DNA of 64,000 nt, taken from the NCBI GenBank assembly GCA_009781895.1, contig WQUV01000001.1, forward strand, positions 62,001-126,000, written 5' to 3'. Each line of letters begins with the position of its first letter. Within the stretch, counting starts at the first letter, position 1. Of this stretch, positions 58,723 to 64,000 are shown piece after piece. A program made the position numbers and the translations under genes. Source of the DNA: Candidatus Saccharimonadota bacterium (GTDB lineage: Bacteria; Patescibacteriota; Saccharimonadia; Saccharimonadales; Saccharimonadaceae). The notes below the pieces were generated by a model. It was not told where the DNA came from. It ran no database searches and worked only from the letters and a program-made list of their open reading frames with translations.

Positions 58723-60291
58723 ATGACCAAAGACACCAATCGAAAAGTACGCATCGTCTTTCACGAAATCCTCTTCATGTCCGCCGTCGCCCTATTCTTC
58801 ATTGTCCTCGTGATGATCGCCATGGGCTATCGTCTCCGCCGCCACAGTGAGGGCGGCGTTCTGCCCTCCTGGGAACGCACCACAATGCTACGCGTTGGCT
58901 CTTTCCCGACTGGCGCCAATATCACCCTAAACGGCAACGACACTGGGCGCCGCACCACCCTCTCTTCCCAACGCCTCGTCATATCTACCGGCAATCACTC
59001 CATTCGCGTCGCACGTGATGGCTTTCATCCATGGTCACACAGCTTCACCGCAGTCGAGGGCGAGATAACTTGGTTTGATTACATTCAACTCTTCCCCATC
59101 AATCGCTCAAGCGACATCGTCCAATCTTTTAGTTCAGCCCGCCAGGTCTGGCATTCGCCAGTTGGTGAGCGCGCGCTCGTCATTGCGCCTGCCGCAGCTG
59201 ATATCAGCCAGCGCCTCCATATCATCTCTCTTGCAACTACCAATGTCAGCAGCTCTTCCGTTCACCTTCCATCCAACATCACTAATCCAGATATGATTGT
59301 CTGGTCGCGCGATGAAGGCCTCGTTCTCCTCTGTGAACGCAAAGACCCTGAGATCGTCCAACTCTCTGCCGCCGCCCGTCGCGCTGCCAATGCCACGGAC
59401 CGCTGCGTTATGGTTGACGCCGATCGTGGTCGTCTCACCGCTACTAATTTACCAATTCAAAGCACCGAGAATCTTCTTAGCGCTGCCTTCGTTAATTCTC
59501 GTACTATGCTCGTAGTCACTTCATCTCGTGCTTTCCTCTTTGACATCAACAGCAGCACCGCTCAAGAGCTCGACGTACAGCTACCAGAGAACAATCTCCC
59601 AGAACAGCTAGCTATTACCGCTACTGATGTTACCCTCCTATATCATACTCGCGTCTCTGCTGGTGGTGAGACCACCTATCATCTATCCACCGTCAATGCA
59701 AACGGCACTATTACCACCATCTTCACTGACGAACAGCCCTTCGAGTTCACCGCTACTCGCTATCTAAACGACTTCGTAGTCGCCATCACCAATAATTATC
59801 AGCTTCGCATCTACTTCTCGAGTTCTAGCGGTCTTTTCAGTAATATCAATGGTCTCGACCTCCAGTATGACTTTGCTATGCCAACCGCCATCAGTACCAT
59901 TGTCGCCCGCGGTCGCTTCATCACCACCACTAACGGCCTCGCTGTCGACTTAGAGCGCAACGTCATCACAGAATTCGATAACGTCTGCCACAGTACGCGC
60001 TGGCAGAATCTCTCCAGCGCCCAGCTCTTCTGCCCTAACAGCAACGATCTACTCATAAAAGACTTCGACGGCACCAACCGCATCTCTATCCGCATGCCCG
60101 ATGACGTCACTATGCCAGCGCCTATCACCCCTAGCGGCGAAGAAGAGATCGTCTATAGTATACCTGTCGGCTTCCCAGTTCAACCAGTCATGCCAGCTAC
60201 CATCGTCAATCGTCGCACCCTCTACTACTGGACTATCGCCTACATCAACGATATCCCTCAACTCCAACTTCGTCAACTCCGCCTCAACTAA
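58723..60291 (+). CDS. PEGA-domain membrane protein
   Basis: A 522-residue protein. Membrane helix about 18-40; a PEGA domain follows (GSFPTGANITLNG, GRRTTLSS, GNHSIRVARDGFHPW; about 60-115), a small beta domain of surface proteins. The rest (about 120-520) is beta-rich with WxxxGERALVIAPAA-like blades and may form a WD/PQQ-like propeller. No sortase motif, so it is anchored by its N-terminal helix. Function unknown. Its coding sequence includes a word (58853-58871) similar to the palindromic repeat family. Confidence 0.72.
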   Translation: MTKDTNRKVRIVFHEILFMSAVALFFIVLVMIAMGYRLRRHSEGGVLPSWERTTMLRVGSFPTGANITLNGNDTGRRTTLSSQRLVISTGNHSIRVARDGFHPWSHSFTAVEGEITWFDYIQLFPINRSSDIVQSFSSARQVWHSPVGERALVIAPAAADISQRLHIISLATTNVSSSSVHLPSNITNPDMIVWSRDEGLVLLCERKDPEIVQLSAAARRAANATDRCVMVDADRGRLTATNLPIQSTENLLSAAFVNSRTMLVVTSSRAFLFDINSSTAQELDVQLPENNLPEQLAITATDVTLLYHTRVSAGGETTYHLSTVNANGTITTIFTDEQPFEFTATRYLNDFVVAITNNYQLRIYFSSSSGLFSNINGLDLQYDFAMPTAISTIVARGRFITTTNGLAVDLERNVITEFDNVCHSTRWQNLSSAQLFCPNSNDLLIKDFDGTNRISIRMPDDVTMPAPITPSGEEEIVYSIPVGFPVQPVMPATIVNRRTLYYWTIAYINDIPQLQLRQLRLN

Positions 60292-60316
60292 CGCTGCTCA
60301 CCTATAACAACGTAAA

Positions 60317-60342
60317 ATAGCCACTATTTATTCTTGGCTATC
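60317..60342. terminator. Hairpin after the PEGA gene and tRNA-Leu
   Basis: ATAGCCA and TGGCTAT pair around a 12-base loop; the minus-strand side is followed by TTTTACG. Confidence 0.45.
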
Positions 60343-60365
60343 TTACTTAATCAATTTTCTTTAGG

Positions 60366-60394
60366 CAGTTTTTCTTTTATTAGAAGAAAAACTG
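60366..60394. terminator. Perfect 11-bp AT-rich hairpin by tRNA-Leu
   Basis: CAGTTTTTCTT (60366-60376), 7-base loop, AAGAAAAACTG (60384-60394), immediately downstream of the minus-strand tRNA. It probably ends or shapes the 3' end of the tRNA precursor. Confidence 0.5.
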
Positions 60395-60401
60395 AAAGTC
60401 T

Positions 60402-60487
60402 TGGTGGGCGAGGAGGGACTTGAACCCTCACGACCTTGCGATCAGCAGATTTTGAGTCTGCCGCGTATACCATTCCGCCACTCGCCC
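60402..60487 (-). tRNA. tRNA-Leu (CAA)
   Basis: 86 nt with encoded CCA and a long variable arm. Acceptor GGGCGAG/CTCGCCC; anticodon arm GCAGA-CTCAAAA-TCTGC gives CAA; T-loop TTCAAGT. Confidence 0.95.
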
Positions 60488-60496
60488 GACAAAGCT

Positions 60497-60525
60497 ATTA
60501 TAGCATAGGGTGCTATATCTGGCAA
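60497..60525 (-). promoter_or_regulatory. tRNA-Leu (CAA) promoter
   Basis: On the minus strand TTGCCA (60520-60525), 17 bases, TATAAT (60497-60502) with TGC extension. Its -35 hexamer is the same DNA as that of the sortase promoter. Confidence 0.6.
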
Positions 60526-60548
60526 CCACGAGCATAATATGGTATATT
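60520..60548 (+). promoter_or_regulatory. Sortase promoter, leaderless
   Basis: TGGCAA (60520-60525), 17 bases, TATATT (60543-60548) with TGG extension; 7 bases to the ATG at 60556. Confidence 0.55.
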
Positions 60549-60555
60549 AGAGTAA

Positions 60556-61788
60556 ATGGACGATGATCAGAAGAAGCGAGTCGAAGAATTAGCGCGCGAA
60601 CGAGTCAAGATGGCGTTCGGGCAACAACGCATCGACACAGACGCTTCTACTGAAGTCAACCAACTTCTCGCCAAGGAGGAGTCAGTTAAAAACTCCGACG
60701 ACAGCATTTTCGGCACAAGCGGACTACTGCAAGCCGCACAGAGCCAACCTCAAAATGACGGCGTGCAAGACACACACGACCCTCAAGCCTCAGGAGGCTA
60801 CGTCGAAGCCACCACCACTGTCAGCTCAAGCACATCTCGTGTCACCGACAACGTCGAAGAATACCATAAAGCTTGGTCGGAATACTACCATAAATACTAC
60901 CAGCACCACTTCGGACAAGAAATGCAGAAAAAAGATGAAGAATACCAAGCCGAAGTTAGCAACCTCCTAGCACAAGAAGACACCATTGATCGTGACGCCC
61001 GACTAATGCAGCGCCTCCGCCAGCAAGTACGGTCAAAAACCCGTACTAGCGCGCGCAAGTTTCGTCGCAGCAAGCACTATATCCCCCTACTGTTTGGCTT
61101 ATTAGTATTTGTCAGCCTATTATTCATCCAATATAATCGCGTCTTTTTCGCCCTCATCACGACATACGTCACACCAGTTGGTAACGCGCGCGGGCTAGAC
61201 CTACTAGCCAACGACGATCCAGACGGACCGCCACGACTCATTATTCCGAAGATTAACTTAAGCGTTGGTATCAATTTTGATTGCGGCATGGATCGCGAGA
61301 GCCAGCAGGAGTGCATGCGCGACGGCATCCTGCACTTCCGTGTATCTGGCGCCAACTCGCGCCCAGGAGAAAATGGCAACTTTGCCCTGTCTGGGCACTC
61401 ATCTAATGACGCTTTCGGCCCTGGCGACTATAAGTTTATCTTTGCCCAGCTACCACGGCTCGTAGTCGGCGACCTGGCTTATGTTAACTATAATGGCGTG
61501 CGCTACACCTATCGAGTAACGCGAACAGAAGTCGTTGCGCCAAATGACGTCGAGGCTCTAAGGATCGGCAACGATCGCCCCGCGATGACCCTTATCACCT
61601 GCTACCCAATCGGCACATTACGTCAACGTATGCTGGTATTCTTTGAGCAAATCTCTCCGGTACCCGACGGCGAGACACCTGGCCCTTCCGCCGACTACGA
61701 TAGCGACCAAGAAGTGGTAATGGCAGGAGCCGTACCAACTCTATTCGAAAGACTTTGGGCGCGACTCACTGGCCGTCCGCTAGATTAA
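60556..61788 (+). CDS. Sortase family transpeptidase
   Basis: A 410-residue sortase. An unusually long charged N-terminus (1-170; Glu/Gln/His/Lys-rich, with coiled stretches) precedes a membrane helix (about 176-196). The beta-barrel has LIIPKINLSVGI, ALSGHSS with catalytic His281, TLITCYPIGT with catalytic Cys349, and Arg356 or Arg358 two strands on. The form TxxTCYPxGTxxxR is normal for sortases; I cannot fix the class. It is the only sortase in the window and is the candidate enzyme for the PDTG proteins at 18.4-19.3 and 41-47.1 kb. Its 3' end overlaps the convergent ABC-F gene by 23 bases. Confidence 0.88.
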   Translation: MDDDQKKRVEELARERVKMAFGQQRIDTDASTEVNQLLAKEESVKNSDDSIFGTSGLLQAAQSQPQNDGVQDTHDPQASGGYVEATTTVSSSTSRVTDNVEEYHKAWSEYYHKYYQHHFGQEMQKKDEEYQAEVSNLLAQEDTIDRDARLMQRLRQQVRSKTRTSARKFRRSKHYIPLLFGLLVFVSLLFIQYNRVFFALITTYVTPVGNARGLDLLANDDPDGPPRLIIPKINLSVGINFDCGMDRESQQECMRDGILHFRVSGANSRPGENGNFALSGHSSNDAFGPGDYKFIFAQLPRLVVGDLAYVNYNGVRYTYRVTRTEVVAPNDVEALRIGNDRPAMTLITCYPIGTLRQRMLVFFEQISPVPDGETPGPSADYDSDQEVVMAGAVPTLFERLWARLTGRPLD

Positions 61789-63409
61789 CTACCATTCCGC
61801 CGATCTTATCGCGGAAATAATTGTCATGCGATATGTATAAGCAGGCACCACGATACTTAGCTAGAGCCGCTTCTAACTCTTCAATCGACGGTAGATCCAA
61901 GTGCGAAGTCGGCTCGTCAAATACTAGCAAATCTGGGTCAATTGCCAGCATCGCTATTATCTGCAATCGCGCCTTTTGCCCTCCCGACAAATCCCGCACT
62001 TTCACATTTCGGTCTGCCTCTTCGAAAAGGTAATTATTCATAATACTCCTTACCTTTTGGTCAGTGCAATTCACACCTCGCTCCATATAAATCTTCGCAA
62101 TCGCATCTGGCAGCAGTAAGTCAAACAGCCAACTATCCACCTCCTGTTCGTATACGCTGATCTTCGCATTTCCGTCCAGCTTAACCAAACCCTCAAAAAT
62201 CTTCGGTCCAGACCTCCCTAATATCGCCTTGATCAGCGTTGTCTTACCTGCGCCATTTCGTCCACGAATCTCTAGCGATTCACCCTCGCATAGGTTAAAG
62301 TTTACACCTTGAAGTAGCGCTACTTCGTAGCCCACCGCAAGTTCGCTCACCCGAACCAACGACCGGCAACTTCGTGATTCCGTCGACTTTAGATTGATCC
62401 GAATATTCTTTGCCTTGTATTTCTCGTAACGCGAAGCATTCTTGTAATCCAGCTCGCTCGCACTCAACTTGTCTATCCAAAAACTTGGCTTTTCAACCCC
62501 TTGTAGCTTCTTTAATTCTCGTAAGCATCTCTCCTCAATCACTACAAACGGATTCTTCTTGTCTGCCGTGCCACCCCACCCAGCTTTTTTCGCTCGCGCT
62601 GCCGCAATCTGCTTCTTTAGATTCTCGATCCGTCGCTGCACAATCTCATACTCGTTCATGCTCGTTACCGTCCTGGTCGAGTTCTGTACTAAGTAGTCAT
62701 TGTAGTTACCAGGGTAACTAAATGCCCCGCCGTCCTTAATCTCAATAATCCTATCCACATTCATCAAGACATCACGATCATGCGTGATCACCAACAGAGC
62801 TTCTGGTGTCTCTTGTAGCCACTCAATAAACTGCGCCTTTGCTACATAGTCCATATAGTTAGTCGGCTCATCAATCAAAGCCAAGTGCGAGTCAGATAGC
62901 ATGATCTTCACAATCTCGCTTAACCTCTTCTCTCCACCCGACAAGGTCCTAAAAGGCCGATCTGCTAAATGCTCCAGCTGGAACCCTTCTAGCGCTCTTC
63001 GAATCTTGTCTTCGATGAAATAATATTCCTTGTCCGAGAATCTCTCAATCGCTGCCGAGTATTCTGCGACCTGTCTACCTGTCGGCTTCTCTAGTCCACC
63101 AAAACCATTAATTGTCTTCTCTAGCTCCGCAAACTCTGGCAGCCCGCTTGTGATATATTCCATCGTCGTCTGCTCGCCTACATCATGATACTCCTGCGAC
63201 GTTGCAACCATTGTCGTCCCACGCCGCAAAATCACCTCACCAGAAAAATCCTTGTCGCTACCCGCTAATATATTAAAGAGCGTCGTCTTGCCAATCCCAT
63301 TTCGACCGATCACTCCTACCTTCTCGCCCTTCTCTACCGAAAAATCGAGTCCCGTAAAGAGCGTCTTTGACCCAAACGATTTCTCGTTTATATCTACTGA
63401 TAATATCAT
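61766..63409 (-). CDS. ABC-F family ATPase
   Basis: A 547-residue cytosolic protein with two ABC domains and no membrane segment. Domain 1: Walker A GRNGIGKTT (35-43), signature LSGGEKRL, Walker B LALIDEPTNYMD. Domain 2: Walker A GRNGAGKTT (near 387), signature LSGGQKARL, Walker B LLVFDEPTSHLD. The linker is charged. ABC-F proteins act on the ribosome E site, either in translation quality control or antibiotic resistance; the subgroup cannot be told, and the short length is closer to Lsa/Vga-like than to EttA. TGG-TAGAAT ends 8 bases before the ATG. Confidence 0.87.
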   Translation of the reverse strand: MILSVDINEKSFGSKTLFTGLDFSVEKGEKVGVIGRNGIGKTTLFNILAGSDKDFSGEVILRRGTTMVATSQEYHDVGEQTTMEYITSGLPEFAELEKTINGFGGLEKPTGRQVAEYSAAIERFSDKEYYFIEDKIRRALEGFQLEHLADRPFRTLSGGEKRLSEIVKIMLSDSHLALIDEPTNYMDYVAKAQFIEWLQETPEALLVITHDRDVLMNVDRIIEIKDGGAFSYPGNYNDYLVQNSTRTVTSMNEYEIVQRRIENLKKQIAAARAKKAGWGGTADKKNPFVVIEERCLRELKKLQGVEKPSFWIDKLSASELDYKNASRYEKYKAKNIRINLKSTESRSCRSLVRVSELAVGYEVALLQGVNFNLCEGESLEIRGRNGAGKTTLIKAILGRSGPKIFEGLVKLDGNAKISVYEQEVDSWLFDLLLPDAIAKIYMERGVNCTDQKVRSIMNNYLFEEADRNVKVRDLSGGQKARLQIIAMLAIDPDLLVFDEPTSHLDLPSIEELEAALAKYRGACLYISHDNYFRDKIGGMVVNLADGQ

Positions 63410-63417
63410 CTACCTCA

Positions 63418-63426
63418 ATTCTACCA
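63418..63426 (-). promoter_or_regulatory. Extended -10 promoter of the ABC-F gene, leaderless
   Basis: TGG-TAGAAT on the minus strand (-10 box 63418-63423), 8 bases before the ATG; no strong -35. Confidence 0.45.
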
Positions 63427-63494
63427 TATTGCGAAAATCAGTCGGGATTTTACCCTCGACTAAATTTTCTTTTCTTAAAAGAGAATCGGAAGCT

Positions 63495-64000
63495 TTATTC
63501 CCATCGAAATAGACGAATAGCCGCAATATATATAACGGCTGCCCACGCCGCCAGCATTCCGATCTGTGGCAGCACCTGCACTAGCGAATAATTCTCTGTG
63601 ATGATCAAGCGGATACCCTCAACCACTGGCGTCAACGGGATAAACTCCGAGATCCTCTGCACAATTTCTGGCATCAGGAATAACGGGAAGAACACACCAG
63701 ACAAGAACATCATCGGGAACATCAATACGCTCGCCGCCGCTTCCGCCTGTTGGTTATTCTTCGCCCAGCCACCAATCAATAATCCAAATCCTAGCATCAT
63801 CAATACCGCCAGCAACGCAAACACTCCGAAGTTCACCCAACTACCACGCATATAGAAATCAAACACCACGATACCCAATCCAATCATCAACGCGAAGATT
63901 AATACGCCGAAGAAGAGCATTGTGGTCGCATAGGATAGGATTAGTTGCGACTTAGTTAGTATTGTCGCTCGGAGTCGCCTAGTCGCGCCGCCCTTCTTGT
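63495..64000 (-). CDS. ABC-2 type transporter permease (partial)
   Basis: The C-terminal 168 residues of a permease whose start lies beyond the right edge; the frame is open to base 64000. The first part (GATRRLRATILTKSQLILSY) is the usual cytosolic coupling loop; then four to five membrane helices follow, with VLMFPMMFLSGVFFPLFLMP between them, the ABC-2 signature region. It probably pairs with an ATPase gene outside the window. Substrates of the class are drugs or polysaccharides; not predictable here. Confidence 0.85.
   Translation of the reverse strand, partial: KKGGATRRLRATILTKSQLILSYATTMLFFGVLIFALMIGLGIVVFDFYMRGSWVNFGVFALLAVLMMLGFGLLIGGWAKNNQQAEAAASVLMFPMMFLSGVFFPLFLMPEIVQRISEFIPLTPVVEGIRLIITENYSLVQVLPQIGMLAAWAAVIYIAAIRLFRWE

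Noticed and set aside
1-64000. UGA read as Gly (SR1/Gracilibacteria code)
   Set aside because: UGA serves as a stop with correct overlaps, for example at 13669-13671, and no frame needs read-through.

Overview
The window looks like chromosomal DNA of a Candidatus Saccharibacteria (TM7) or close Patescibacteria/CPR relative. Reasons: a PrgI-TraC-VirB4 secretion operon that also carries a PilB/GspE ATPase, a minimal type IV pilus set, small versions of housekeeping enzymes (TilS about 291 aa), a folate/F420 gamma-glutamyl ligase-like gene, a Gram-positive style peptidoglycan and sortase gene set, and no biosynthetic operons. UGA is used as an ordinary stop (for example at 13669-13671), which argues against the Gracilibacteria/SR1 code. 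This placement is inferred from gene content; no rRNA gene is present.

Layout. 0.2-7.4 kb: an orphan gene, then prgI-traC-like-virB4-gspE, a sugar-phosphate transferase and tilS. 7.5-12.2 kb (minus): GH97 glycosidase, DegV protein, ftsX-ftsE. 12.3-15 kb: ppa and a MacB-type ABC pair. 15-21.2 kb (minus): helicase-nuclease, a sortase-type surface protein, a Ctp protease, RNase HI. 21.3-21.5 kb: tRNA-Phe and tRNA-Ala. 21.6-25.6 kb: AEC transporter, pilin, pilC, pilT. 25.6-30.1 kb: a secretion island (DUF5305-like, TasA-like, S26B/SipW-like signal peptidase, RCC1 repeat protein). 30.2-36.2 kb: UvrD and, divergently, a VirB6/TrbL-like channel with a large ectodomain. 36.2-41 kb: FemAB, MurE-like ligase, class A PBP. 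41-47.2 kb: a 2034-residue surface protein. 47.2-50.4 kb: gamma-glutamyl ligase-like, queuosine precursor transporter, thioredoxin-like, Stealth transferase. 50.5-54.3 kb: tRNA-Leu, DacA-like, PgeF-like, MurC, S16. 54.3-58.1 kb (minus): enolase, MurL, MurD2. 58.2-64 kb: two small proteins, PEGA protein, tRNA-Leu, sortase, ABC-F, and an ABC-2 permease cut by the window edge.

How it fits together: nearly everything serves the cell envelope. Wall precursors come from MurC, MurD2/MurL and MurE. PBP1, DacA and FemAB build and trim the wall, and FtsEX and Ctp are envelope-linked. Surface proteins leave by two routes, a sortase with PDTG-type C-termini and a SipW-like signal peptidase with a putative filament subunit. 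A type IV pilus and a T4SS-like machine complete an equipment set suited to an epibiont that attaches to a host cell.

Regulation: many first genes have a -10 box ending 6-10 nt before the start codon, so their mRNAs should be leaderless; genes inside operons use Shine-Dalgarno sites. This decides several starts (GH97, both helicases, Ctp, Stealth, the VirB6-like gene). No rRNA, CRISPR array, insertion sequence or integrase was seen. No gene-free stretch exceeds 300 bases; the longest are 1-192, 19312-19478 and 23049-23205.
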